From Paenibacillus sp. Marseille-Q4541 (GTDB taxonomy: Bacteria; Bacillota; Bacilli; Paenibacillales; Paenibacillaceae): 64,000 nt of DNA. The notes beneath the pieces were generated by a model that had not been told where the DNA came from, did no database searches, and worked only from the letters and a program-made list of their open reading frames with translations. Below are positions 51,451 to 60,724 of the stretch, piece by piece. Every line of letters starts with the position of its first letter. Position 1 is the first letter of the stretch. The translations under genes were made by a program, and so were the position numbers. Where the stretch lies: the NCBI RefSeq assembly GCF_018310695.1, contig NZ_JAGXCY010000008.1:79671-143670 (forward strand). Reading direction: 5' to 3'.

Positions 51451-51945
51451 ATGATAGTAACCAGACAAGCTCTGACGGTGCGCAAATCGGTGCTTCAGGA
51501 CGCAGCGCAGCTGATGGAACTGGATGCTCTTGTATGGGACGAGCATAATGCACCTGCACCCGTTCTATGGACATCAACAGAACAATATTTGCTGTCATCC
51601 CCACCGGGAAATCAGCTGATTGCACTTGATCATACAAACCTGTGTGGATATATCGGATTTAAGTCGCCTACGCCTCTACACAGCAACAATCATGTACTTG
51701 AGATTCATATCGCGGTACATCCAGCTTATCAAAAGCAGGGCGTTGGGACATCACTCATGGACTCGATGATCAAATATGCGAGGAGTCAAGGGATTCGCAA
51801 ACTGCGTTTGCGTGTATTATCCAGCAACCTGTCTGCACTGGCTTTTTATAAGAAGTGCGGGTTTGTGGAAGAAGGAAGGTTGCAATCGGAGTTTTACATT
51901 TCAGGACAATTTGTCGATGACATATTAATGCGATACATGTTGTAG
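51451..51945 (+). CDS. GNAT-family N-acetyltransferase
   Basis: A 164-aa Acetyltransf_1 protein with the acetyl-CoA loop HPAYQKQGVGTSLMDSMIKYAR and the following KLRLRVLSSNLSALAFYKKCGFVEEG. GAAAGGGAG lies 8 bases before ATG 51451; the open frame extends up to 51262 but those codons look noncoding. Substrate unknown. Confidence 0.9.
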   Translation: MIVTRQALTVRKSVLQDAAQLMELDALVWDEHNAPAPVLWTSTEQYLLSSPPGNQLIALDHTNLCGYIGFKSPTPLHSNNHVLEIHIAVHPAYQKQGVGTSLMDSMIKYARSQGIRKLRLRVLSSNLSALAFYKKCGFVEEGRLQSEFYISGQFVDDILMRYML

Positions 51946-51954
51946 TCAGCATCC

Positions 51955-51994
51955 AAAAGAGGCTAACCTGTAATACTTAGGTCAGCCTCTTTTT
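51955..51994. terminator. Bidirectional terminator between GNAT and small-protein genes
   Basis: AAAAGAGGCT-ACCT/AGGT-AGCCTCTTTT stem. Confidence 0.88.
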
Positions 51995-52084
51995 CAATTC
52001 GTATGGGTATCATTTTCGGTTATTGTACTGTTAGGATAGAGCTTCTCGTTAGGTCATATTATTTCTGAGAAAAGGGGCGAGCAT

Positions 52085-52324
52085 CTAACTGCTCTGCTTG
52101 TCTGAACGATCGGATTTACTTTTACTTGTCTGCTGCTGGGTCGTAACTACACTTTGCTGGCGTCCAGCTCCACTTCTGGTGTCAATCGTTGATTGTTGTG
52201 ATTTCTCTGAGCCTGTGGCCAATTGACCGCTGCTTGCATAAGGACTGGTGCTGACAGCCATCCCAATGGTTAACATCATGGCAAGTGAGCTTGACATGAC
52301 CCAATTCGATACTTTGTCATTCAT
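52085..52324 (-). CDS. Small Ser/Thr/Gln-rich protein with N-terminal hydrophobic segment
   Basis: A 79-aa protein of unknown family. A hydrophobic stretch (SSSLAMMLTIGMAVSTSPYAS) resembles a signal peptide with cleavage near residue 30; the rest is a disordered, Ser/Gln/Lys-rich tail (QQSTIDTRSGAGRQQSVV, ending KSDRSDKQSS). GGAAGGGAAGG lies upstream of the ATG on the minus strand. A perfect Per-type box about 85 bp upstream suggests induction by peroxide or metal change. Probably secreted or membrane anchored. Confidence 0.65.
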   Translation of the reverse strand: MNDKVSNWVMSSSLAMMLTIGMAVSTSPYASSGQLATGSEKSQQSTIDTRSGAGRQQSVVTTQQQTSKSKSDRSDKQSS

Positions 52325-52406
52325 GTTTCATACCTTCCCTTCCTGATTCGGCGGCTTCTTAAAGATAACCGATCTTACTGAGGGGGATATGAAGGAAACC
52401 TTAAGT

Positions 52407-52421
52407 CTAGATTAAATCTAG
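52407..52421. promoter_or_regulatory. Second Per-type box, upstream of the 79-aa gene
   Basis: CTAGATT-A-AATCTAG, a perfect 7-1-7 dyad sharing the 13-base core TAGATTAAATCTA with the katA operator at 20708. On the minus strand it lies just downstream of a TATATA-like -10 (about 52425-52430). Confidence 0.68.
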
Positions 52422-52430
52422 GTTGTATAT

Positions 52431-52482
52431 AAAAAAGGCACTCTGCATCACCTATTTGGTTAGCAAAATGCCCGTTTTTTTA
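52431..52482. terminator. Terminator of the RimJ-like GNAT gene (also bidirectional in form)
   Basis: GGCACTCTGC and GCAAAATGCC form a ten-bp stem with G-T pairs, flanked by A6 and T8. Confidence 0.75.
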
Positions 52483-52506
52483 ATATGTAAATAACGTAAT
52501 TTGTAT

Positions 52507-53055
52507 CTATCGAAGCAGTTTCCACTCGCTTTGGAGCATACCGTATACGGCATGATTTACATAACCGAGCGGTAGTTTTTCAGCCTGACGAACAATGCCT
52601 TCAAGGACAAATCCGAGTCTTTCCGGAATTCCACGGCTGCGATGGTTGCCTGTAGCACAGCGGATCTCAACCCGGTTCAAATCAAGATCCATAAGGGCAT
52701 AATCGACCAGAGCGCGGCAAGCGGTGCTCATGATTCCCTGTCCCTCATGACCTTTACCAAGCCAATATCCGATACCAACTGTACGATTATGCCAGTCAAT
52801 TTCATGGAATCCGATGACGCCGGCAAGCTCATCTTTCACCCAAATTCCTGCTGTAAAGCCGCCATTGTCAGCCGCTTGGCGGATTGCATTTTTGATGAAC
52901 TGAACAGAGTGTGTCTCTTCCGTTACATTATCCACCCAAGGCAGCCATTCCCGAAGCCGCTCACGAGATTTATCCGTTAAGCTAAATAGAGCTCCTGTAT
53001 GTTCCATGGAAAGGGGTTTTAATTCGATGTCATCATCGAGCTTGTAAGCAAACAT
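52507..53055 (-). CDS. GNAT acetyltransferase, RimJ/RimL type
   Basis: A 182-aa Acetyltransf_3 protein (IELKPLSMEHTGALFSL; GVIGFHEIDWHNRTVGIGYWLGKGHEGQGIMSTACRALVDYA; LNRVEIRCATGNHRSRGIPERLGFVLEG). ATG 53055 has AAGGAAGG seven bases upstream. Similar to YdaF-type protein acetyltransferases. It forms a possible unit with the DUF2164 gene just upstream. Confidence 0.9.
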   Translation of the reverse strand: MFAYKLDDDIELKPLSMEHTGALFSLTDKSRERLREWLPWVDNVTEETHSVQFIKNAIRQAADNGGFTAGIWVKDELAGVIGFHEIDWHNRTVGIGYWLGKGHEGQGIMSTACRALVDYALMDLDLNRVEIRCATGNHRSRGIPERLGFVLEGIVRQAEKLPLGYVNHAVYGMLQSEWKLLR

Positions 53056-53136
53056 AATCAAACCTTCCTTCTAAATAGAATCATAGAATTAAAAAGTAAG
53101 AACATATATGAATAAAACCTGATTATGGAAGATGAA

Positions 53137-53391
53137 TCAACGAGACAACTTGATGTTTTTCTCCAGAGCATAGATATCCTCTTCAAGGGAGACCATACGC
53201 TGATTAACCATAACACGACAGTCACCTAAAGCCTGATTGTAAACATAAGGGGAGAGCTCTGTCATAAAAAAATCGAGAACTCCGTCCGCAGCCAGATCGC
53301 CGATTGTTTCTCCGCGCTCCGTTTCAAAATACGCCTGAATCAGTCTAATCATCTGATCCTTTTGTTCTTTGGGCAGCTTCATTGGTTTCAT
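53137..53391 (-). CDS. DUF2164 family protein
   Basis: An 84-aa protein with the DUF2164 pattern: KLPKEQKDQMIRLIQAYFE, ERGETIGDLAADGVLDFF, and YNQALGDCRVMVNQRMVSLEEDIYAL. A small, mostly helical protein of unknown function, common in Bacillales. The start has TTAAAGGAG nearby on the minus strand. Confidence 0.87.
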   Translation of the reverse strand: MKPMKLPKEQKDQMIRLIQAYFETERGETIGDLAADGVLDFFMTELSPYVYNQALGDCRVMVNQRMVSLEEDIYALEKNIKLSR

Positions 53392-53646
53392 AACTAATAC
53401 TCCTTTAACACCTCATTTTCCTTCATGCTACCTTATATTGGACCTGTCGTCAAAAGGCTTAGGACGCTGTGACCGTACCTATTTAATGAGATCAAAAGCA
53501 CATCGATTTGCACACTTTCGCATACGTAAGGTTAGCCGCACAATATAAATGGGAATGATGGAAAGAGAGAGATTATTGATGTACACAGACTTGTAAAAAA
53601 GAGTAGCATGACAGCCGGACACCTTTACTCACTTAACCCTAAATCA

Positions 53647-53675
53647 TTGCTCAATATCGCCTGAAAAGGTATATT
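53647..53675 (+). promoter_or_regulatory. Candidate sigma-A promoter of glnS
   Basis: TTGCTC, 17-bp spacer, TATATT; 57 bp before the ATG. No T-box leader is seen in the 340 bp between DUF2164 and glnS. Confidence 0.55.
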
Positions 53676-53731
53676 AATAGAAAGTGTTTTTTGACCAAAC
53701 GATATTATTACGTAAAGAAAGGTTGATCATC

Positions 53732-55435
53732 ATGGAGAAGCCGTTAACACCCTCCAATTTCATAAAAAATGTGATCTCTGAAGATCTCCGTACAGGAAAA
53801 GTAAAAAAAGTGGTGACCCGGTTTCCTCCGGAGCCCAATGGTTACCTTCATATTGGACATGCCAAAGCAATTTGGATTAACTTCGCACTGGCCGAAGAAT
53901 TTGGTGGTACGACCAATCTTCGTTTTGATGATACGAATCCGGCTAAGGAAGATATGGAATATGTTAATTCCATCCGTGAGGATGTAAAATGGCTCGGCTA
54001 TGAATGGAATGAGAATCCGTTCGCATCGGACTATTTTGAAGAAATGTACAACCGGGCAGTCATCCTTATCAAAAAAGGACTTGCTTATGTGGATGATTCC
54101 AGTCCGGATCAAATTCGCGAAATGCGCGGTACCTTGAAAGAACCGGGTACTAACAGCCCATATCGCGATCGCAGCGTGGAAGAGAACCTGGATCTGTTCA
54201 CTCGTATGCGTAACGGGGAGTTCAAAGATGGAGAGCGTGTACTCCGCGCCAAAATCAACATGGCATCGCCGAATATTAACCTTCGTGATCCGATCATTTA
54301 CCGTATCGCACATCTGTCTCACCACAACACAGGTGATAAGTGGTGCATCTACCCGATGTATACGTTCGCTCACCCTGTGGAAGATGCGATTGAGGGTATT
54401 ACCCATTCCCTTTGCTCCCTGGAGTTTGAGGACCAACGTCCTTTTTATGACTGGGTTATTGAGCATTGCGAACTCGATGCTGAGCCGCACCAATATGAAT
54501 TTGGACGTTTGAATCTTGCTCAAACGGTAACAAGTAAACGGAAACTAAAGCTCCTTGTAGACGAGAATCATGTAGATGGTTGGGACGATCCGCGGATGCC
54601 GACAATCTCTGGTCTTCGTCGTCGCGGTTATACGCCAGAAGCGCTTCGTGAGTTTGTCTATGAGACAGGTATTTCGAAGAGCCAAGGGCTGGTTGATCTG
54701 CAAATGCTGGAGCATTTTATCAGAGAAGATCTGAAGCTGAAGGCGCCGCGTACGATGGCTGTACTTGATCCGATCAAAGTGGTAATTACCAACTATCCAG
54801 AAGGTCAAGTCGAAATGCTGGAAGCAGAGAACAATCAAGAGAACGAGGAAATGGGTAAACGCGAGATTCCTTTCTCCCGTGAAATCTATATTGAGCGTGA
54901 AGATTTTATGGAGAATCCGCCAAGCAAATACTTCCGATTGTTCCCTGGGAACGAAGTTCGCTTGAAACATGCTTATTTTATCAAATGTAACGATGTCATT
55001 AAGGACGAAGAGGGTAACATTGTGGAGATCCACTGTACCTATGATCCAGAGACGAAGAGTGGTTCCGGCTTTACTGGCCGTAAAGTGAAGGGAACGATTC
55101 ACTGGGTGGAAGCAAGCCAAGCCATTCCTGCTGAATTCCGTTTGTTTGAACCACTTATTAATAAAGAAGAACCGGAAAGCGACAATGAGCTTGAAGAAGA
55201 CAAGGAAGCTTCGGAACCTGTAGAGAAATCCTTCCTTGATGAACTGAATCCGAACTCGCTCACGATCATTCACGGCTTTGTAGAGCCGAACATGAAGGAT
55301 GCTCAACCTCAAGACAAGTTCCAATTTTTCCGTCATGGATACTTTAATGTGGATCCTAAGTATTCGAAACCAGGCAAACCGGTATTTAATCGGGTCGTAT
55401 CACTGAAGAGTTCTTTCCATTTGCCAAAAGCGTAA
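53732..55435 (+). CDS. glnS: Glutaminyl-tRNA synthetase
   Basis: A 567-aa class I synthetase charging tRNA-Gln. The HIGH motif is [14 protein letters not shown] and the KMSKS-like motif is [11 protein letters not shown]. Catalytic core about 1-340, the anticodon-binding beta-barrels about 340-560. A Glu-rich insert ([20 protein letters not shown]) stands in the last barrel. Presence of GlnRS is notable for a Firmicute, since most use GatCAB amidation, but Paenibacillus and some others carry it. AAAGG lies before ATG 53732; the in-frame ATG at 53684 has no site. Confidence 0.95.
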   Translation: MEKPLTPSNFIKNVISEDLRTGKVKKVVTRFPPEPNGYLHIGHAKAIWINFALAEEFGGTTNLRFDDTNPAKEDMEYVNSIREDVKWLGYEWNENPFASDYFEEMYNRAVILIKKGLAYVDDSSPDQIREMRGTLKEPGTNSPYRDRSVEENLDLFTRMRNGEFKDGERVLRAKINMASPNINLRDPIIYRIAHLSHHNTGDKWCIYPMYTFAHPVEDAIEGITHSLCSLEFEDQRPFYDWVIEHCELDAEPHQYEFGRLNLAQTVTSKRKLKLLVDENHVDGWDDPRMPTISGLRRRGYTPEALREFVYETGISKSQGLVDLQMLEHFIREDLKLKAPRTMAVLDPIKVVITNYPEGQVEMLEAENNQENEEMGKREIPFSREIYIEREDFMENPPSKYFRLFPGNEVRLKHAYFIKCNDVIKDEEGNIVEIHCTYDPETKSGSGFTGRKVKGTIHWVEASQAIPAEFRLFEPLINKEEPESDNELEEDKEASEPVEKSFLDELNPNSLTIIHGFVEPNMKDAQPQDKFQFFRHGYFNVDPKYSKPGKPVFNRVVSLKSSFHLPKA

Positions 55436-55453
55436 GAAAATAGATGTTTTTCC

Positions 55454-55486
55454 CCCTGCTCAGTTACGATAGAGCAGGGTTTTTTG
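55454..55486 (+). terminator. Rho-independent terminator of glnS
   Basis: Perfect stem CCCTGCTC/GAGCAGGG, loop of ten, T6. Confidence 0.92.
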
Positions 55487-55494
55487 TTTAAGGT

Positions 55495-56460
55495 TTAGCC
55501 CTCTTCTTTACCGCGTTCATACTTTACGTCAAGTTCAGCCAAAATGTCTCGGATGGCTGCTACCAGTGCAGGTGAGTCCTTTACGCTTATGTCCTTGCCT
55601 AGGCTAATAAAAAAATTAGCGAAATAAGGTAAATCATTTCTCTGAATTAGACCCTCTATCCAGCCTGTCCGATCTTCCCTGATATGGAGCATAGGCTCAG
55701 ACCATGGTTCAGCTTCACATCTTTCAACTCCCCTTCCAGTTAGATCTGCAAGGATAGGGACAGAATTCCCTGTAATTTTGGAGTTATCCATTTCTTTTTG
55801 AATAGTAGTGAGAATTTGGTTCGGATTTTTTGGCTGAGGTAGTGAAGGGGTAACGAACTTCATCTGGTCACAGCGAAATACACGAATAGTTTGTTTCTCG
55901 AAACAGTAGGCAGAACAGTACCAAAGTCCGTTTCTGGCATAGATTCTTTGAGGCAGTATTTCACGTGTGGAACACCCGGTTTGCGATTGATATTCCACAT
56001 GCAATATTTTTTGGTAAATCGCTGCATCAAGTAAAAGAGCCAGGTAGGGTAGATGAGCTGTTCGTTTAGGTGTGATAAAATCGACCCTATTTTTCATTTG
56101 ATCAATACGATCCCGCGTATCCTGCGGCATGAAGTTATAAAATTTACCTAAAGCAGAAACCGTTTCTGCCTCAAATGGCAGGGAATCATAGTGACGAAGG
56201 GCGTGGACGGCAAAAAAGATTGCAACGGCCTCTTCCTCGGAAAAAGCAATGGGGGGCAGCATCCGATCTTGTAACATACGGTAGCCACCGTGCGGTCCTA
56301 CTTCGGAATAAAGAGGAACCCCAAGTTCACTCAGCTCTTGCAGATCCCGAAGAATCGTTCGTTTGGATACACCGAATTCATCAGCAAGCTCTCTTACTGT
56401 GAAAGTACGCTTCTGGTTTACGGTCAGCATTAATTCCAGTAGTCTTTTGGATTTGGACAT
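55495..56460 (-). CDS. YafY-type HTH-11/WYL-domain regulator
   Basis: A 321-aa regulator. The N-terminal winged helix (KSKRLLELMLTVNQKRTFTVRELADEFGVSKRTILRDLQ) is of the HTH_11 type; a WYL-like domain follows (about 140-215; ILPQRIYARNGLWYCSAYCFEKQTIRVFRCDQM, here with IYA...LWY in place of the classical WYL). WYL domains bind ligands such as nucleic acid or small molecules. It is divergent from the alpha/beta hydrolase with about 100 bp between, so it likely controls that gene and itself. Confidence 0.88.
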   Translation of the reverse strand: MSKSKRLLELMLTVNQKRTFTVRELADEFGVSKRTILRDLQELSELGVPLYSEVGPHGGYRMLQDRMLPPIAFSEEEAVAIFFAVHALRHYDSLPFEAETVSALGKFYNFMPQDTRDRIDQMKNRVDFITPKRTAHLPYLALLLDAAIYQKILHVEYQSQTGCSTREILPQRIYARNGLWYCSAYCFEKQTIRVFRCDQMKFVTPSLPQPKNPNQILTTIQKEMDNSKITGNSVPILADLTGRGVERCEAEPWSEPMLHIREDRTGWIEGLIQRNDLPYFANFFISLGKDISVKDSPALVAAIRDILAELDVKYERGKEEG

Positions 56461-56561
56461 AAACGAACCTCTATTTTCTTAATAATGACTATTTCTGTCA
56501 CTATTATCTGTTATTTTGTAGATAAGAACCAGAACAATGATGAAACGGGAGGAGATAAGAT

Positions 56562-57386
56562 ATGTTTCAATTTAAAGAGAATCAGAGGGTCACGAGAAAG
56601 TATTTTCAGTCAGGTCCATTGCAGCTCTCCTACCTGGACTACGGAGGTGAGGGAAGTAATGTGCTTCTTATGCTTCATGGTCATATGGGAGATGCCAAAA
56701 CGTTCTCTGAGCTAGCTCCTCGGTTAAAAGGATGGCGTGTGCTATCCCTCGACCAGCGGGGTCATGGATGGAGTGATCATCCTTCGGACAGAGATTATAC
56801 AAGAGAAAGTTATCTACAGGATATATACCGTTTTATTCAGAGTGAGTTACATGGGCAGCAGGTCACGATTCTTGGTCATTCGCTTGGAGGAGCAAATGCA
56901 TACCAGTTTGCAGCAAAATATCCTGAACTCGTACAGGCTTTAGTGATAGAAGACATCGGGGTAATCATAAACAGCGACATGTCATTTACGGAGACCCTCC
57001 CGAATCATGCCGGTTCTTTAAAACAACTACGAGATTTGCTTACGAAGAGTGGAGTGAAGAGCATGGACTACTTCATGGAGAGTATATTTGAAGATGAAAC
57101 CGGATGGGGATTTCGAACTGATTTGAGGGGAATAACGACCTCTGTGCAGCATATTAACGGAGATTGGTGGAAAGATTGGATGACCTCGATCTGCCCTTCA
57201 TTACTGATTCATGGAGGCAAAAGTTTTGTGTTGGATAAAGATCAGGCAGAGCTTATGGCAGAGCGCAGGGCCAATACCAAGCTTGCTCATTTTGAGGGAT
57301 GCGGGCATGGGGTTCATCTGGATGACCCGGAGGGTTATTATGTTACGGTGGCAGCATTCTTAGAAGAAGTATTGGCTCAGAGATAA
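56562..57386 (+). CDS. Alpha/beta hydrolase
   Basis: A 274-aa alpha/beta-hydrolase fold enzyme. The nucleophile elbow is LGHSLGGANAY (Ser near 106), the oxyanion segment LMLHGHMGDAKTF (HG motif), an acid candidate in SFVLDKDQAEL and the catalytic His in CGHGVHLDDPEG near the end. Similar to RutD/haloperoxidase-like esterases; substrate unknown. GGGAGGAG precedes the ATG. Confidence 0.9.
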   Translation: MFQFKENQRVTRKYFQSGPLQLSYLDYGGEGSNVLLMLHGHMGDAKTFSELAPRLKGWRVLSLDQRGHGWSDHPSDRDYTRESYLQDIYRFIQSELHGQQVTILGHSLGGANAYQFAAKYPELVQALVIEDIGVIINSDMSFTETLPNHAGSLKQLRDLLTKSGVKSMDYFMESIFEDETGWGFRTDLRGITTSVQHINGDWWKDWMTSICPSLLIHGGKSFVLDKDQAELMAERRANTKLAHFEGCGHGVHLDDPEGYYVTVAAFLEEVLAQR

Positions 57387-57402
57387 AGAGAGGCATCATC
57401 AT

Positions 57403-57449
57403 AAAAGGCTGGAGCAGGATGAAGAGTATTCATCCTGCTCCAGCCTTTT
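57403..57449. terminator. Bidirectional terminator between hydrolase and MFS genes
   Basis: A perfect stem of about 21 bp (AAAAGGCTGGAGCAGGATGA and its complement) around a short loop, with A and T flanks. Confidence 0.93.
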
Positions 57450-57470
57450 ATCATTGGAAAGCAAAATACT

Positions 57471-58676
57471 TTATGAACTGGATTTCACCTTGTAACTAGA
57501 AGGAAGTGGAGGCTGGTAACCATACCTGCGCACAATGTAGTACATGATCCCGAAACCGATGGACCCGACTGCCGACATGAGTACACCAAACTGATACATG
57601 ACGGATGCCCCGAAGTTCTGGAACATAAAGCCGCCGAATATCCCGGCAATGACTCCTGAAACCCCACTCCAGGAAAGCGTGTAGAGTGCCTGACCGGATG
57701 AGCGGTAAGGTCTTGGAATGAAGAGCATCGTAAGCTGAGTTCCTACATAAAAATATCCCCCGAACGTAACCGAATGCAGCAATTGAATAAAGGCAATCTG
57801 CATTGGGGTTGTCGCCTGTGCCATGAGTTCCCACCGTAGCACGAAGAGCAGACTGACAATCGCCAGACAAGCAAGCATAACCGTCATTTTTCGTTTCAAA
57901 AAACGGTCAAATAGTAGAAATACACCAATCTCTAGAATAGAGGACATAAAGACAGCGAGACCTACCATTTGTTTGCTTCCGCCAAGTTCTGTAATGTACA
58001 GGGATACAAACGAACTGTTCATTGCATTAGGAACGGATACGAGAATGCCCAGCACAATAAAAGTCATAAAATAGGGATTTAGTATAACTTGCGAAAATCC
58101 CCGTATCGTAACAATAGGTGCATCTGATGACCGCTCGAGTTTCGGTAGAAGCAGAGCAAAACCAAAGGAGACAATGAGCAGGATGCTAAAGACAAGGGAG
58201 ATTCGGGAATCGCCAAGTCGATCCATGATAGGTCCTACAGAAATAGCAGTGAAAGCCCAGCCCATTGAACCCCATAGGCGGAAGGAACCGAATTTATGCG
58301 GTGTTCCGTCAATATAAGTCAGAATCATACTATTCGTTTGCGCAAATAAAGGACTTTGAAAGAAATAGAAAAAAATCATCATTGTAAAAATAAAACTATA
58401 ACTTTGTGTGAGAAATACAGCCTGAACCAACAACAATGTGCCTGCCAACATAAAAAGTACTGTTTTACGGATGTTTTGAGTTCGGTCACTCATATAACCC
58501 CAGAAAGGGTTAGCGAACAGAGAAACAAAAGGACCAATGGCCATCAAAGTACCAATCTCGATTTTGGTCAAGCCGATTTCTTGAAGATAGATGGAAAAAA
58601 AGCTGGTAAAGACGGCAATAGCTCCATAGACAAAAAAATTATACAGCTTTAGCTGCGAAAAAGAGGACGTACGCAA
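57471..58676 (-). CDS. MFS transporter, MFS_1-like (LacY/HcaT-related)
   Basis: A 401-aa, twelve-helix transporter (LKLYNFFVYGAIAVFTSFFSIYLQEIGL; FWGYMSDRTQNIRKTVL; FGSFRLWGSMGWAFTAI; HSVTFGGYFYVGTQLTML). The pattern is that of the oligosaccharide/phenylpropionate-type MFS proteins (HcaT/YwbF-like). TTG 58676 is chosen because GAAAGGAA lies about ten bases upstream and homologues begin near there; a GTG at 58751 lacks a site. Substrate unknown. Confidence 0.85.
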   Translation of the reverse strand: MRTSSFSQLKLYNFFVYGAIAVFTSFFSIYLQEIGLTKIEIGTLMAIGPFVSLFANPFWGYMSDRTQNIRKTVLFMLAGTLLLVQAVFLTQSYSFIFTMMIFFYFFQSPLFAQTNSMILTYIDGTPHKFGSFRLWGSMGWAFTAISVGPIMDRLGDSRISLVFSILLIVSFGFALLLPKLERSSDAPIVTIRGFSQVILNPYFMTFIVLGILVSVPNAMNSSFVSLYITELGGSKQMVGLAVFMSSILEIGVFLLFDRFLKRKMTVMLACLAIVSLLFVLRWELMAQATTPMQIAFIQLLHSVTFGGYFYVGTQLTMLFIPRPYRSSGQALYTLSWSGVSGVIAGIFGGFMFQNFGASVMYQFGVLMSAVGSIGFGIMYYIVRRYGYQPPLPSSYKVKSSS

Positions 58677-58884
58677 AGGTAGGCCATTCCTTTCAAGTGG
58701 ATCTTCTACTGATCCGGCTGTGTAGTTTACGTTTTGTTTACACTTTAGCACGTATATGTAAGGGGATACAATTTATTTTTATTCAAAGATATGTATTTAT
58801 ACGACAACAAGCAATGGGAAGAATGGAATAGTTTGTTATATATTATCATAATGGGGAAGAGCAGATAAACAGAGAGTTGTGGAT

Positions 58885-59034
58885 ATGCTTGCTAATATTT
58901 CTGTAAGTTATGCAACAGAATACGAGCTGGAAGCCAGCTCGCATAGTTCTGCTGCTAGAATTGCAGCGATGTTTACCAATATGAACACAAGAGAAGATTT
59001 TAAGTGGGTCAAAGAAATATACGCTTGTGATTAA
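58885..59034 (+). CDS. Orphan 49-codon ORF, possibly a gene remnant
   Basis: An open frame between two minus-strand genes, reading MLANISVSYATEYELEASSH and on to EDFKWVKEIYACD. It looks coding in composition (SSAARIAAMFTNMNTREDF), but the upstream site is weak (GAGAGTTGTGG) and I know no family. An upstream in-frame GTG at 58879 is possible. It could be a genuine small gene or a leftover fragment. Confidence 0.35.
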   Translation: MLANISVSYATEYELEASSHSSAARIAAMFTNMNTREDFKWVKEIYACD

Positions 59035-59049
59035 AGGTGAATTTAATCA

Positions 59050-59646
59050 TTAATTTCGTGTGAACACGCCGCTTATCGTTTGTTTCAATTGCTGTAATAG
59101 TTCACTTTTCCGATCATCAGATAGGTCATCCATACTGCCGAGGAGCAGGTGATCCGCAGGCTGAATGCCGACAAACTCCAAAATTCCTTTTTGAGTGGTA
59201 AGCTTCAGTGCAGAGGACATTCCGATTTGATCATAATACGAGCCTTCGGAGCCATGAGTATTAATGACTAAGCTTTGTTTGCCTTGAAGCATACGGATGA
59301 TGTCTCCATCTTCACTGTAGGCATAGGCATATCCATAGGAAAAGACACGGTCGATATAACCTTTCATAATGGCAGGCAGTCCCGCCCACCAGATCGGATA
59401 GATCATCGTAATCGTATCCGCAGCAGTAACCCACTTCTGTTCTTCCTGAACATCTTCTCCGGGAAGCTCTCCAGCGTAGCAAGCTTCCATTTCCTTACCA
59501 GTTAATGTAGGACTGAAATTTAGTTCATACAGATCACGAACAGTAACTGTATCGCCCTCTTGAGATAAAGCTTGCTCAACTACTTCACAGATTTGGCGGT
59601 TAAAGCTATCCTTTACCGGATGAGCTAAAATAACGAGATGCTTCAT
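59050..59646 (-). CDS. NAD(P)H-dependent flavodoxin-fold oxidoreductase (KefF/YwrO-like)
   Basis: A 198-aa Flavodoxin_2 protein (KHLVILAHPVKDSFNRQICE; MIYPIWWAGLPAIMKGYIDRVFSYGYAY; NTHGSEGSYYDQIGMSSALK). Such quinone/nitro reductases protect against electrophiles or activate K+ efflux systems. ATG 59646 follows AGGAGGAAAAGG; the extended frame to 59697 runs through a terminator. Confidence 0.9.
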   Translation of the reverse strand: MKHLVILAHPVKDSFNRQICEVVEQALSQEGDTVTVRDLYELNFSPTLTGKEMEACYAGELPGEDVQEEQKWVTAADTITMIYPIWWAGLPAIMKGYIDRVFSYGYAYAYSEDGDIIRMLQGKQSLVINTHGSEGSYYDQIGMSSALKLTTQKGILEFVGIQPADHLLLGSMDDLSDDRKSELLQQLKQTISGVFTRN

Positions 59647-59687
59647 AGTCCTTTTCCTCCTAAATTGCTGCATAATGAACCGGATAT

Positions 59688-59754
59688 AAAAAAGCATGCC
59701 CTTAAAGACATGAACATCTTCCTATAAGGAGGATGGATTCAGGTTTCAAGGGCA
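59688..59754 (-). terminator. Terminator of the aldo/keto reductase gene (minus strand)
   Basis: A long, imperfect hairpin (TGCCCTT ... AAGGGCA with CATGAA/TTCAGG and TTCCT/AGGAGG inner pairing) followed on the minus strand by T6. Confidence 0.75.
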
Positions 59755-59774
59755 CGTAACATTGTAATCTAATA

Positions 59775-60608
59775 TTAAAAATTGAAATTGTCAGGGTCTG
59801 CACCCGTACGCTCGTCTTTGTTAAGAGCATTAATTGCATTCATATCTTCTGCAGACAACTCAAAGTCAAAAATCGCTGCATTTTCTTCAATCCGGCTTGG
59901 TGTAACAGATTTCGGAATCGTAATTGCGTCGTTTTGTAGATGCCAGCGTAAGATAACTTGAGCTACCGTCTTATTGTATTTGTCAGCAATCGCTTGGATC
60001 GAGGCATTGTCGAGCAATCTACCATTACCGAGTGGAGACCAGCCTTCAAAATAAATCCCTTTGGATTTACAGAAATCGCGAAGCGGTTCTTGTGTAAGAA
60101 GCGGGTGGAATTCCACTTGATTTACCGCAGGGACGATTTTTGCTTCGGACAATAGATCCTCCAGATGATGAATGTGGAAATTACATACGCCAATGGCACG
60201 GACTTTACCATCGTTATAGAGACGCTCCAATGCTTTCCACGTATCGTTATATTTGTCTTTCACCGGCCAGTGGATCAAATACAGATCAATATATTCGAGT
60301 CCGAGTTTCTCTAAACTAGTCTCGAAAGCGCGAATAGTAGAGTCATAGCCTTGATCGGCATTCCATACTTTTGTGGTGATGAATAGTTCTTCACGAGGCA
60401 CGCCTGCATCCTTAATCGCTTTTCCAACGCTTTCCTCGTTTTTGTAAGCAGCAGCGGTGTCGATTGCACGATATCCATGCTGGAGTGCATGTTTAACAGC
60501 TGCGTAGGTTTCGTCTCCATCTTTAGCTTTCCATACCCCGAGTCCGAACTGCGGCATTTTTACATCGTTGTTAAGCGTTACTGTATCTTGTAAATGAGTA
60601 ATTGTCAT
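59775..60608 (-). CDS. Aldo/keto reductase (YvgN/YtbE-like, AKR5 type)
   Basis: A 277-aa reductase: [21 protein letters not shown] (Asp, Tyr), LFITTKVWN (Lys), [12 protein letters not shown] (His), and late [22 protein letters not shown]. Related enzymes reduce methylglyoxal, glyoxal or diketogluconate. ATG 60608 has GGAGGG about eight bases upstream on the minus strand. A decayed second copy lies directly upstream at 60725. Confidence 0.93.
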   Translation of the reverse strand: MTITHLQDTVTLNNDVKMPQFGLGVWKAKDGDETYAAVKHALQHGYRAIDTAAAYKNEESVGKAIKDAGVPREELFITTKVWNADQGYDSTIRAFETSLEKLGLEYIDLYLIHWPVKDKYNDTWKALERLYNDGKVRAIGVCNFHIHHLEDLLSEAKIVPAVNQVEFHPLLTQEPLRDFCKSKGIYFEGWSPLGNGRLLDNASIQAIADKYNKTVAQVILRWHLQNDAITIPKSVTPSRIEENAAIFDFELSAEDMNAINALNKDERTGADPDNFNF

Positions 60609-60724
60609 GGATAATCCCTCCGTTAATATAAATCTATTCCTCACTATTATTACACGCATGTGTGGTGGTTAACGCAGTATCTACAAAATTGTTTCATGCG
60701 CATACATATAAAAAGAGTAAATCC

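Noticed and set aside
53392..53731. T-box leader before glnS
   Set aside because: No T-box core sequence or terminator/antiterminator pair is visible; a plain sigma-A-like promoter lies close to the gene.
53744..55336. Long minus-strand ORFs within glnS
   Set aside because: Antisense shadows of a highly conserved plus-strand gene; no binding sites or familiar domains.
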